Shown here: in pieces, positions 1-6,296 of the stretch
Layout of the letters: every line of letters begins with the position of its first letter
Position numbering within the stretch: the stretch's first letter is position 1
Assembly: GCA_027335515.1 (NCBI GenBank)
Contig: DAHWHT010000233.1
Location: 1-9,887 of the forward strand
From: Clostridia bacterium
Lineage (GTDB): Bacteria; Bacillota_E; RBS10-35; JAJYVN01
Direction of reading: 5' to 3'
Length of the DNA: 9,887 bases
Position numbers and translations under genes: made by a program
Notes under the pieces: model-generated
What the model saw: only the letters and a program-made list of their open reading frames with translations
Told to the model about the DNA's origin: nothing
The model's database searches: none

Positions 1-275
1 ACATCACTCGCCCGGCGCAGGCCGCCGCCGAACTGCACCGGAACGGCGGCCGCCCGGACGATGTCCGCGACCAGATCCAGCTGACAGGGATGGCCCGCGA
101 ACGCACCGTCCAAGTCCACAACGTGCAGGGCGCGCGCCCCCTCGGCGACAAAGCGGCAGGCGACCGCTACCGGGTCGTGGGCGAACACCTCGGCCTGAGC
201 GGGATCCCCCTGGACCAGCCGCACACACTGGCGCGCACGCAGATCGATGGCCGGCAGCACCGTGAACGCCGTCAC
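1..275 (-). CDS. hisA: HisA, phosphoribosyl-ProFAR isomerase, N-terminal part (cut by window edge)
   Basis: This is the beginning of 1-(5-phosphoribosyl)-5-[(5-phosphoribosylamino)methylideneamino]imidazole-4-carboxamide isomerase, which opens the ProFAR ring to PRFAR in the fourth step of histidine synthesis. About 91 codons are visible. The start is a GTG (273-275) overlapping the hisH stop as GTGA, so the two are probably translationally coupled. The protein begins MTAFTVLPAIDLR, with the family's catalytic aspartate at residue 11. The characteristic VVDLDGAFAG and VPVQFGGGLR blocks of the HisA (beta/alpha)8 barrel follow. The usual length is about 240 residues, so roughly 150 are missing beyond the left edge. 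HisF is a paralog, but the LPAIDLR start and the QGD block (CVRLVQGD) identify HisA. Confidence 0.95.
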   Translation of the reverse strand, partial: MTAFTVLPAIDLRARQCVRLVQGDPAQAEVFAHDPVAVACRFVAEGARALHVVDLDGAFAGHPCQLDLVADIVRAAAVPVQFGGGLRRASD

Positions 276-913
276 GCCGCACCACCCCCGACCAGGGCCG
301 CGAAGTTCCGCAGCAACCGCAACCCGGCGGCGCTGGACTTTTCGGGGTGGAACTGCACCGCAAAGGTGCGGCCCCGCTCCACGGCGGCGGTCACCGGGCC
401 GCCGTAGTCGGTCACGGCCAGCACATCCGCGGGCTCTTTGGCGACGGCCTGATAGCTGTGCACAAAATAGAAGTGGGCGCCGGGAGGAATCCCGTCCAGC
501 AGGGCCGAGGACCGCAGCGGCGAGACCGCGTTCCACCCCATGTGCGGCACCTTCAACCCCGGCACCTCCAGACGGCGCACCGTACCAGGCAGGTAGCCGA
601 GTCCGACCGCGCCGTCCCCCTCCTCGCCGTGCTCAAACAGCACCTGAAGCCCCAGACAGATGCCGAGCAGGGGCCGACCGGCCGCCAGGTGGGCCCGCAG
701 GGGCGCGATCAGCCCCCGGGCGGCCAGTTCGGCCATGCACTGCGCGAAGGCCCCCACCCCGGGCAGGATGATCGCTGGGGCCGCAGCCACGGCACCCGGG
801 TCGCCGGTGACCGCGGCGGCAAGCCCGGCCGCCCTGGCCGCCTTGGCGACGCTGTGGAGGTTGCCCGCCCCGTAATCCACGATGGCGATGGTCGGCTGCC
901 CGGTGGGGCTCAC
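272..913 (-). CDS. hisH: HisH, glutaminase subunit of imidazole glycerol phosphate synthase
   Basis: This is a class I glutamine amidotransferase of 213 residues, the normal length for HisH. It hydrolyses glutamine and channels ammonia to HisF, which makes imidazoleglycerol phosphate and AICAR from PRFAR. Visible motifs are the N-terminal IVDYGAGNLHS, the oxyanion/nucleophile block LLGICLGLQ with Cys86, the PHMGWN segment (residues 123-128), and the catalytic HPEKS with His189 and Glu191. The ATG overlaps the hisB stop as ATGA, and its own TGA overlaps the hisA GTG, so translation is probably coupled through hisB-hisH-hisA. HisF itself is not in the window and is expected downstream of hisA. 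Confidence 0.97.
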   Translation of the reverse strand: MSPTGQPTIAIVDYGAGNLHSVAKAARAAGLAAAVTGDPGAVAAAPAIILPGVGAFAQCMAELAARGLIAPLRAHLAAGRPLLGICLGLQVLFEHGEEGDGAVGLGYLPGTVRRLEVPGLKVPHMGWNAVSPLRSSALLDGIPPGAHFYFVHSYQAVAKEPADVLAVTDYGGPVTAAVERGRTFAVQFHPEKSSAAGLRLLRNFAALVGGGAA

Positions 914-1509
914 GCCAACACGCCCTTGGTGGAAAGCGCCCCGACGATGCGCGCGTCCCGCGCCGCCGCCGAGCGCAGCGCCAGACCGGTCGCCTTCCAG
1001 ACCGCCTCAAGGGCGTGGTGGGCGTTGCGCCAACGCAACAGGTCCACATGCAGGGTCCAGGCGGCCTGGTTGGTCACCGCCCGCCAGAACTCTTCGGCCA
1101 GGTCGGTCTGGAACGTCCCGAGCGTCTGCAGGGGTAGCTGCGGTCCCCAGGCGAGGTAGGGTCGGCCCGAGAGGTCCAGGGCCACCTGGGCCAGGGCGTC
1201 GTCCATGGGTACCAGGGCCGCGCCGTAGCGCCGCGCACCGGCGCGGTCGCCCAACGCCTGGCGCAGGGCCTGGCCCAGGCACAACCCGACATCCTCCACG
1301 CTGTGGTGCGGCTCCACCTGAAGGTCGCCGCGGCACTGGACCTCCAGATCGCACATGCCGGTGCGGCAAAACGCCGTCAGCATGTGGTCCAGGAAACCCA
1401 CCCCGGTCGCCGCGCTGCAGGTTCCCGTGCCGTCCACCTCCAGGCGCAACCGAACCTCGGTCTCCTTGGTCTGTCGGCGCACCTCGGCACGTCGCCCCAC
1501 GTCCGCCAC
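910..1509 (-). CDS. hisB: HisB, imidazoleglycerol-phosphate dehydratase
   Basis: This manganese enzyme dehydrates imidazoleglycerol phosphate to imidazole acetol phosphate, which HisC then aminates. It is the monofunctional form (199 residues, no HAD phosphatase domain as in enteric HisB). Family signatures are RRQTKETEVRL near the N-terminus, GVGFLDHML (residues 36-44), the metal-binding PHHSVEDVG (HHxxED at 68-73), SGRPYL, and the second metal site RNAHHALEAVWKA (His164-His165). The C-terminal STKGVL is also present. The reading frame is open upstream to 1620. I chose the GTG at 1507-1509 because it gives the family length and lies five bases after a strong purine tract. The hisDC stop is only 20 bases upstream. 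Confidence 0.95.
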   Translation of the reverse strand: MADVGRRAEVRRQTKETEVRLRLEVDGTGTCSAATGVGFLDHMLTAFCRTGMCDLEVQCRGDLQVEPHHSVEDVGLCLGQALRQALGDRAGARRYGAALVPMDDALAQVALDLSGRPYLAWGPQLPLQTLGTFQTDLAEEFWRAVTNQAAWTLHVDLLRWRNAHHALEAVWKATGLALRSAAARDARIVGALSTKGVLA

Positions 1510-1514
1510 CGCCG

Positions 1515-1525
1515 CCCCCCCCTTT
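1515..1525 (-). promoter_or_regulatory. Ribosome binding site of hisB
   Basis: On the minus strand AAAGGGGGGGG lies between the hisDC stop (1530-1532) and the GTG at 1509, with five bases of spacing. It supports starting hisB at 1509 rather than inside the end of hisDC. Confidence 0.5.
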
Positions 1526-1529
1526 GGTC

Positions 1530-3953
1530 TCAGGCCCGCGCCCGCGCCGTCCGCGCAGCGTAAAGCAGCGTCAGCAGCCGGTCGTTTTCCTGCGGCTGGC
1601 CAACGCTGACGCGCAGGCAATCCGTCAACGCCGGCTCGCTTGCGAACCGCCGCAGCACCGCGCCCTCCCGGTAGAGGGCATCAAAGAGGTCCTGCGCCTG
1701 CCACCCCGTCTGTCGCGCGTCGACATGAAAGAGGATGTAGTTGGAGTGGCTGGGATACGGCGTGAAGCCCTCCATCCGCCCCAGGGCACCGGCCAGCCGC
1801 TCCCGCTCGGCAACCAGCGCCGCCACCGTCTGGGTCATTTCGTCTCGCCGTCCCAGGGCCGAAAGCGCGGCGACGCAGGAAAAGCTGCTCACCGCCCAAG
1901 GCTGGACCGCCGCCCGCAGGGGCTCCAGCCCCTGTTCACCGCACAGGGCGTAGCCGACGCGCAGACCCGCCAGGCCAAACGCCTTGCTCATGGTGCGCAG
2001 GAGACACAGCCGCGGGTAGCGGTCGATCCATGCGGTGAGGCCGGCATCCGGGCCCGCAAACTCCACATAGGCCTCATCCACGACGGCCCAGACGCCCTCG
2101 GCTTCGACCAGCCGCCGCACCGCCTCCTTGGGCCAGAGGCCGCCGGTCGGGTTGTTGGGCCGGCACAAAAAGAGCAGGGTCTCGCCGCCTTTGGCCACCT
2201 CGGCCAACAGCCGCTCCACGGGCAGGGCAAACCCGGGGGCCGGCCCGGTCGGAACCGCCACCGCCTCCAGGCCCGCCGCCTCCGCCAGCCGTCGGTACAT
2301 GCCGAAGGTCGGCGCCGGAAACAGCACGCGCCGCACCCGCCGGCCCCAGGCGGCCACGGCGGCCAACAGCAGTTCGTCCGAGCCGTTCGCCGGCAGACAG
2401 CGGGACGGGACCACCCCCGCATACTCCGCCAGCGCCGCCTGCAACCGGTCGGTGGCGCGCGGGTAGCGGGTCGGCTCGGCGGACTGCAGTTCCGAAAGGA
2501 CATCCCGCCACAGGGACTCGGACCACGGAAACGGATTCTCGTTGAGGTCCATGCGCACCGCGCCCGCCGGTACCGGGGGGACATACGGCGCGGCCACCCG
2601 CCCGCTCGCGGGGCCCTGCGCCGGGGCCGCGGCCAACCGTGCCTCGATCGAGGCGGCATGGGCGGCAAAGCCCTCCGCCCGGGCCAGGGCCGCCGCCGCC
2701 GGGGCCCAGAGGCGGCAGCCGGAGGCGCTGCCCTGAAAGACCTGCAGGGTGCGCACGAAATCGGCCGGCCCCAGGGCGGACGCGTAGCGCGCCGCGCCGG
2801 CCGTCGGCAGCACATGGTCGGTGCCGGCGGCGTAGTCGCCCCCCGCCACCGGGGACCAGGGCCCGACGAAAAGGGCCCCGGCCCGGCGCACCGCGGGCGC
2901 CAGGGATTCGGCGTCCCGCCCCTGGAGGGAAAGGTGCTCCGGCGCCACGCGCTCGGCGAAGGCCAGCCCGGCCGCGGGGGTCGGGGCCAGGACGGGTCCG
3001 CCGCTGGCGCGCAGGGCTGCCGCCGCATCCTGGGCCCGTTGCGGCGGCAGCTCCGCAAGCCGGCCCGCCAGGCAGGCCCCCACGGCATCCGCCAGCGCCG
3101 CGTCGTCGGTGACCAGCAGACTGAGGCCGTCGGGCCCGTGTTCGGCCTGGGCCAACAGGTCGGAGGCCACCCAGGCGGGATCCGCCCCGGCGGTGGCCAG
3201 GACCACGATCTCGGATGGTCCCGGCAGCCCGTCCAGGCCCACCGTCCCATACAGCTGCCGCTTGGCCTCCACCACGTAAGGGTTTCCGGGTCCCACCACC
3301 TTGTCGCACGCCGGCACGGGTCCCAACCCGAAGGCCATGGCGGCCAGGGCCGGTACCGCGCCCAGCCGAAACACCCGGTCCACACCCGCCACCGCGGCCG
3401 CCGCCAGGACCGCCGGGTCGGCCTCCCCGTTCGGACCGGCCGGCGTGCACAGCACCACCGTCCCAACCCCGGCCAGCCGCGCCGGCACGACGCACATCAG
3501 GACGCTGGACGGGTAGGCCGCGCGTCCCCCCGGGACATACACCCCGACGCGCTCCAGCGGCACCGGGCGCAACTGCGCGAGGTTGCCGCCCCCGTCCTGG
3601 TGGGTGTGGGGACGCGGCACGGCCGGCGCCAGGACGTCGCGCAACCGCGTCCGCGCGGTCTGCAATGCCGCCCGCAACTCCGCCGGCGCCGCGTCCCACG
3701 CCGCCGCCAGCGCGGCGGCCGGCACCTCCAGCAGCGTCGGCGCAAGCGGCGGCGCGGCCAACGCCCGGTCCACCGCAACGGCGGCATCCTCGCGCAGCGC
3801 CGCTTCGATCCGCGCCAGGCCGACATCCCCGCCCCCGCGCAGTGCCGCCAGAAGTTCAGAGACCCTCGCCGCCACCGCCGCAGCGCCGCCGCCCACCGAC
3901 GCACGCCGCCATGTTTCCGCCGCGCATGGCCGCCAGAACCCTTCCAATCGCAC
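1530..3953 (-). CDS. hisDC: Fused HisD-HisC: histidinol dehydrogenase + histidinol-phosphate aminotransferase
   Basis: One uninterrupted frame encodes two enzymes, about 807 residues from the GTG at 3953. Residues 1 to about 443 are histidinol dehydrogenase, the NAD- and zinc-dependent last enzyme of the pathway. It has Zn ligands in QAEHG (Gln269, His272), the catalytic pair in ERVAPEHLS (Glu339-His340), Asp373 in GGDYAAGTDHVLP, and His432 near the C-terminus in GFAAHAA. After a linker of about ten residues rich in Ala, Pro and Gly, residues from about 453 are the PLP aminotransferase HisC. It shows MDLNENPFPW, PNNPTGG, VVDEAYVEF, the PLP lysine Lys657 in TMSKAFGLAGLRVGY, and the terminal LRVSVGQPQEN. 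There is no stop between the domains. An internal GTG (2595-2597) opens the HisC part, so separate HisC translation is possible, but its Shine-Dalgarno is weak. The frame is open upstream to an ATG at 4019; I prefer GTG 3953 because the extra residues look non-homologous and a purine tract precedes it. Confidence 0.93.
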   Translation of the reverse strand: MRLEGFWRPCAAETWRRASVGGGAAAVAARVSELLAALRGGGDVGLARIEAALREDAAVAVDRALAAPPLAPTLLEVPAAALAAAWDAAPAELRAALQTARTRLRDVLAPAVPRPHTHQDGGGNLAQLRPVPLERVGVYVPGGRAAYPSSVLMCVVPARLAGVGTVVLCTPAGPNGEADPAVLAAAAVAGVDRVFRLGAVPALAAMAFGLGPVPACDKVVGPGNPYVVEAKRQLYGTVGLDGLPGPSEIVVLATAGADPAWVASDLLAQAEHGPDGLSLLVTDDAALADAVGACLAGRLAELPPQRAQDAAAALRASGGPVLAPTPAAGLAFAERVAPEHLSLQGRDAESLAPAVRRAGALFVGPWSPVAGGDYAAGTDHVLPTAGAARYASALGPADFVRTLQVFQGSASGCRLWAPAAAALARAEGFAAHAASIEARLAAAPAQGPASGRVAAPYVPPVPAGAVRMDLNENPFPWSESLWRDVLSELQSAEPTRYPRATDRLQAALAEYAGVVPSRCLPANGSDELLLAAVAAWGRRVRRVLFPAPTFGMYRRLAEAAGLEAVAVPTGPAPGFALPVERLLAEVAKGGETLLFLCRPNNPTGGLWPKEAVRRLVEAEGVWAVVDEAYVEFAGPDAGLTAWIDRYPRLCLLRTMSKAFGLAGLRVGYALCGEQGLEPLRAAVQPWAVSSFSCVAALSALGRRDEMTQTVAALVAERERLAGALGRMEGFTPYPSHSNYILFHVDARQTGWQAQDLFDALYREGAVLRRFASEPALTDCLRVSVGQPQENDRLLTLLYAARTARARA

Positions 3954-3960
3954 GCCCCCG

Positions 3961-3967
3961 CCCCCTT
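3961..3967 (-). promoter_or_regulatory. Ribosome binding site supporting the GTG start of hisDC
   Basis: AAGGGGG on the minus strand stands seven bases before the GTG at 3951-3953. It favours this start over the ATG at 4017-4019, 22 codons upstream. The intervening hisG-hisD spacer would then be 92 bases (3954-4045). Confidence 0.45.
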
Positions 3968-4045
3968 CACCCCAAACCCTGCCCGCCAGGCACCACACCC
4001 GCACCCGTCGCCGCGGCATCCCCCGCGTCGATCCCTGTCACCCGG

Positions 4046-4693
4046 TCAGTCCGGGGTGCGCAGCGCCCGGCGCAGCCCGCGCACCAGGGCGTCCACCTCT
4101 GCGTGCCGCAGGCGGTAGCTGACGGTGTTGACCACCAGCCGCAGCGAGACATCGGCGATGCGCTCGACCTCCACCAGACCGTGGGCGGCCAGGGTGCGTC
4201 CGGTGTCGACCATGTCCACCACGCAATCGGCCAGCCCCACCACCGCCGCCAGTTCCACCGCGCCGCGCAGACGCACCACGTGCGGCGACAGACCCCGCGC
4301 CGCGAAGTGTGCCTCGGCGGCCCGCGGATAGCTGGTCGCCACCCGCAGCGCCTCTCCCCGCTGCGCCAGCAGCCGGGGCCAGGAGGGACCGTCCCGGGGC
4401 ACGGCGACGGCCAGACGCCAGCGGCCCAGCGGCAAGTCCAACAGCTCCACGATGCCCGCACCGTCTTCCAGCAGGACGTCCTTGCCGGTGACGCCCACGT
4501 CGGCGACCCCCTCGCGGACATAGGTCACCACGTCCGCCGGCCGCGTGAAAAGCAGACGCGTACCGTCCGCGTCCACCACCAGCTGCCGATCCGGATCCGC
4601 GGCCTCGACGCCGGGGACCCGCGCGCGCCGCAAGAGCGGCCCCAGGGTCTCCCACGGCCGTCCGCGCGGCAGAACAAGGGTGATGGGTTGCAT
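4046..4693 (-). CDS. hisG: HisG (short form), ATP phosphoribosyltransferase catalytic subunit
   Basis: This enzyme catalyses the committed step, PRPP + ATP to phosphoribosyl-ATP. At 215 residues it is the short HisG-S type, which lacks the C-terminal ACT-like regulatory domain and needs HisZ; hisZ is the neighbouring upstream gene. Visible blocks are the N-terminal ITLVLPRGRPWE, RPADVVTYVREGVADVGVTGKDVL (residues 51-74) and ADCVVDMVDTGRTLAAHGL (155-173), the PRPP-binding loop. The start is ATG 4691-4693 (MQPITLVLPRGR). The Shine-Dalgarno is poor: AGGC lies only two bases away, AGGCC further off. The gene follows a 374-base spacer with strong potential RNA structure, so its expression may be controlled separately from hisZ. 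Confidence 0.95.
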   Translation of the reverse strand: MQPITLVLPRGRPWETLGPLLRRARVPGVEAADPDRQLVVDADGTRLLFTRPADVVTYVREGVADVGVTGKDVLLEDGAGIVELLDLPLGRWRLAVAVPRDGPSWPRLLAQRGEALRVATSYPRAAEAHFAARGLSPHVVRLRGAVELAAVVGLADCVVDMVDTGRTLAAHGLVEVERIADVSLRLVVNTVSYRLRHAEVDALVRGLRRALRTPD

Positions 4694-4712
4694 GCGCCTA
4701 AGGCCTGGTTAG

Positions 4713-4749
4713 AAAAATGTGTACCAACCGATCGCTCGGTCTTCCACAC
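4713..4749 (-). terminator. Terminator-like hairpin upstream of hisG
   Basis: On the minus strand GACCGA-GCGA-UCGGUU forms a six-pair stem (two ends closed by wobble or A-U) capped by a GNRA tetraloop. A lower stem GUGUG/UACAC (4745-4749 with 4719-4723) extends it across a small internal loop. One A and then U5 (4713-4717) follow. This is the layout of an intrinsic terminator or attenuator, 19 bases upstream of the hisG ATG. The stem is not very GC-rich, so strength is uncertain. Confidence 0.4.
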
Positions 4750-4822
4750 GTCCGCCCGACCAGGCTTTCGCCCCTTTCGGCCTGAGATTTGCCCCTCTCG
4801 GAGCGGTAGGCAACGGGCGGAC
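4750..4822 (-). ncRNA. Candidate structured RNA (three-way junction) in the his transcript
   Basis: A perfect 9-bp closing stem (CGGGCGGAC at 4814-4822 with GTCCGCCCG at 4750-4758) encloses two hairpins. One pairs TTGCC (4789-4793) with GGCAA (4809-4813); its end abuts the closing stem with no spacer. The other pairs CAGGC (4761-4765) with GCCTG (4780-4784). Junction strands are 0, 4 and 2 bases. The fold ends exactly where the terminator-like hairpin begins. I do not recognise a named riboswitch class. High GC makes chance pairing easier, so this is a candidate only. Confidence 0.35.
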
Positions 4823-4907
4823 TTGGGCTGCGCGGCAGTACGACCTCCGAGGGGCCGAAAACCTCTGGCAACCCGCCAAACCTGCTCCCCCAAACAGGGC
4901 CTGCAGA

Positions 4908-4945
4908 CCACCACCGGTAGCAGGTGGTGGCATGGAAGCCACCAC
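4908..4945 (-). repeat. Overlapping, mutually exclusive inverted repeats
   Basis: GGTGGTGG (4923-4930) can pair perfectly with CCACCACC (4908-4915) across a 7-base loop. The nearly coincident GTGGTGGC (4924-4931) can instead pair with GCCACCAC (4938-4945) across a 6-base loop. Each alternative has eight Watson-Crick pairs, and the middle strand cannot serve both. This is seen directly; a regulatory switch is inference. Confidence 0.6.
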
Positions 4946-5067
4946 GCGGCGGAGCGGCCCACCCGCCGTCGTCGGGTGTTCTCTCTCACGCCAAGTGGTG
5001 TCGGCCGCACCGGCATGGCGGCCTCATACCTACCCCGTCGGCGCGATTTGCGCGGCGTCTTGGGTGG

Positions 5068-6042
5068 CTACTTCAACCTCCCGTTCTCGCCGTCGCGCAG
5101 CAAGGCCCAACCGCGCCGGGCGCCGTCCGCGACCGCCGGTCCGGCCAGAGCCCGCAGCAGGCGGTCGCAATCCAGCGCAAAGCCCACCGCCGGTTCCGAC
5201 GCGCCCCAACGTCCCAGCAACCGGTCGTACCGCCCGCCGTCACCCACCGGCCAGGGCACCCCCGCAAGGAGCGCCTCGAACACCCATCCGGTGTAGTATC
5301 CGGCGGAGGGCACCAGACCCGGCTCGACCAGCACGTGCCCCTGCCAGGCCGCGCCCGCGACGCGTTCCAAAAACGCCCGCCAGGCGCAGCCCGCCGGCCC
5401 GCGGTGATGGCCGCAGCGCAGGAGCGCCTGCGCCAGGGGGCCGCGCCAGCGCAGTTCCGCAAGAAGCCGCGGAGGGACCGCAGCCGCCAGCGCGACATAG
5501 TCCCGTGCTCGCAGCGCGTCCAGGGCTGGTCCCTCCGGCACACCGCCCTGCGCCAGCCGTTCCCGCACGTAGGCCACGTTGCCGATCGCCAAGCGGAAGT
5601 CTTGCGCCCCCGCGGCCTGCAGACAGGAAGCGACCAGATCGAGCACCTCGAAATCGGCGCCGCCGCCGGTCTCCCCTGCCGCCGCGCCGATGCGCTCGGC
5701 ACCCGCCTGCAGAATCTCACGCGGCCCCTCACCCGGCAGCCGCCGCACAATCGTCGCCTGATAGTGCAGACGACGCGGCCGCGGGCCGCCCCCGTCCCCG
5801 CTGGCGCACAATCGGGCGACCGGTCCCGTGATGTCCTGGCGCAGGGCCAGCACCGATCCATCCTGATCCAGGACGCGGTAGGCCCCGCCCCAGTCCCCGC
5901 CGCCCTCTGCCGGCTGCAGCAGCGGCACCGCCACCTCGGCGTAGCCGCGCGCCTCCACCACGGCACGCAGGGACTCGGCCAACCGGCGGCGGCGCGCCAC
6001 CGTCGCCAGCACCGCGTCCAACGCGCCCGCCGTCGTCGCCAC
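5068..6042 (-). CDS. hisZ: HisZ, ATP phosphoribosyltransferase regulatory subunit
   Basis: HisZ is a paralog of the histidyl-tRNA synthetase catalytic core that has lost aminoacylation. It assembles with short HisG to make an active, histidine-inhibited ATP phosphoribosyltransferase. In its 324 residues one sees VAVPLLQPAE (38-46), LRQDITGPVARL (68-79), a class II motif-2-like block YQATIVRRLPGEGPREILQAG (94-114), PSAGYYTGWVFEALL (245-259), and GGRYDRLLGRWG (269-280). There is no anticodon-binding domain, as expected for HisZ rather than HisRS. The start is GTG 6040-6042, five bases after a G7 run. It is the first gene of the operon, about 47 bases downstream of the predicted transcription start. 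Confidence 0.92.
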   Translation of the reverse strand: MATTAGALDAVLATVARRRRLAESLRAVVEARGYAEVAVPLLQPAEGGGDWGGAYRVLDQDGSVLALRQDITGPVARLCASGDGGGPRPRRLHYQATIVRRLPGEGPREILQAGAERIGAAAGETGGGADFEVLDLVASCLQAAGAQDFRLAIGNVAYVRERLAQGGVPEGPALDALRARDYVALAAAVPPRLLAELRWRGPLAQALLRCGHHRGPAGCAWRAFLERVAGAAWQGHVLVEPGLVPSAGYYTGWVFEALLAGVPWPVGDGGRYDRLLGRWGASEPAVGFALDCDRLLRALAGPAVADGARRGWALLRDGENGRLK

Positions 6043-6072
6043 GCCAGCCCCCCCAGCACCCTCGCTTTATCA

Positions 6073-6088
6073 CTTTACCATGCTAAAG
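6073..6088. promoter_or_regulatory. 16-base palindrome, candidate operator of the his operon
   Basis: CTTTACCATGCTAAAG matches its own reverse complement in seven of eight half-site positions. It lies just downstream of the predicted hisZ -10 box, over about +1 to +16, a typical repressor site. A TrpR-family his regulator (HisR/YerC type, known for Bacillota) would be a reasonable binder, but this is inference; I cannot compare it with a motif database. Confidence 0.4.
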
Positions 6089-6095
6089 CAGCGGT

Positions 6096-6125
6096 AGGAT
6101 ACCGCCCCCCGCCACCGCCCGTCAA
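6096..6125 (-). promoter_or_regulatory. sigma70-type promoter of the his operon
   Basis: On the minus strand TTGACG (6125-6120, five of six consensus bases) and TATCCT (6101-6096, four of six) are separated by 18 bases. The predicted start is near 6089, giving a leader of about 47 bases before the hisZ GTG, too short for a T-box. A run of seven T/A pairs at 6150-6156 lies upstream. Confidence 0.6.
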
Positions 6126-6165
6126 GCGCCGACCCAACCGCTGCCAAACTTTTTTTCTCCGGCCC

Positions 6166-6195
6166 TTGCGTTGTTGACCCCTTTGCCCGTATGCT
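6166..6195 (+). promoter_or_regulatory. Possible promoter for the RRM gene
   Basis: TTGCGT (6166-6171) and TATGCT (6190-6195) are 18 bases apart on the plus strand, just after the T7 tract at 6150-6156. The match is partial (-35 three of six, -10 four of six). A TTGACC at 6174-6179 is badly spaced. This would leave a leader of nearly 100 bases before the TTG start. Confidence 0.3.
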
Positions 6196-6276
6196 ACGGG
6201 AGCTGGTCGGTGTCTTGTGGCTGGTCTCCGAGGGCCATGTCTCCCGGAACCCCCCGAGACCCACCGAATCGGTTCC

Positions 6277-6287
6277 AGGAGAAGGGG
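6277..6287 (+). promoter_or_regulatory. Ribosome binding site deciding the TTG start of the RRM gene
   Basis: AGGAGAAGGGG precedes the TTG at 6297. The AAGGGG part has nine bases of spacing and the AGGAG part fifteen. It supports TTG 6297 over the in-frame ATG at 6237, which has no comparable site and would add 20 non-homologous residues. Confidence 0.55.
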
Positions 6288-6296
6288 TACGAGAGC

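Larger units (their letters stand above)
4694..5067 (-). other. Long hisZ-hisG spacer without a credible gene
   Basis: This is the only large gap inside an otherwise compact operon. Short frames exist (for example 4709-4945, which would start MVASMPPPATGGG), but none has recognisable composition or a family signature, and none is a histidine-rich leader peptide. What stands out is inverted repetition. Mutually exclusive hairpins lie at 4908-4945, a three-way-junction fold at 4750-4822, and a terminator-like hairpin at 4713-4749. All are ordered in the direction of his transcription and end just before hisG. I see no internal promoter. Confidence 0.6.

Noticed and set aside
882..4118. A 1078-codon open frame on the plus strand opposite hisB and hisDC
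   Set aside because: It mirrors hisDC and hisB, whose catalytic motifs are complete. Its product is a Pro/Arg-rich low-complexity chain, an expected shadow in very GC-rich coding DNA.
4721..4735. T-box-like string GGTTGGTACACA on the minus strand before hisG
   Set aside because: The ACCGCG part of the T-box is absent, there is no recognisable Stem I with a histidine specifier, and the bases are better explained by the terminator-like hairpin.
4750..4822. Resemblance to a glycine riboswitch core (GGGGCAAATCTCAGGC followed by AAAGG on the minus strand)
   Set aside because: The upstream partner strand and the P1 stem of the glycine class are not found in place, and the alternative three-way junction pairs these bases differently. 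A covariance-model scan would settle it.
4709..4945. A 78-codon minus-strand frame in the hisZ-hisG spacer as a leader peptide or small gene
   Set aside because: It has no histidine run, no recognisable family and no clear ribosome binding site, and it overlaps all the structured segments.
4525..5016. A 163-codon minus-strand frame across the spacer and into hisG
   Set aside because: Its 3' half is hisG read in another frame, and the spacer half has no motif.
6171..6296. N-terminal extension of the RRM protein from an upstream TTG or the ATG at 6237
   Set aside because: The extension has no similarity to RRM proteins, and a ribosome binding site precedes TTG 6297, where the family's standard start MAKTLYIGNLPW begins.
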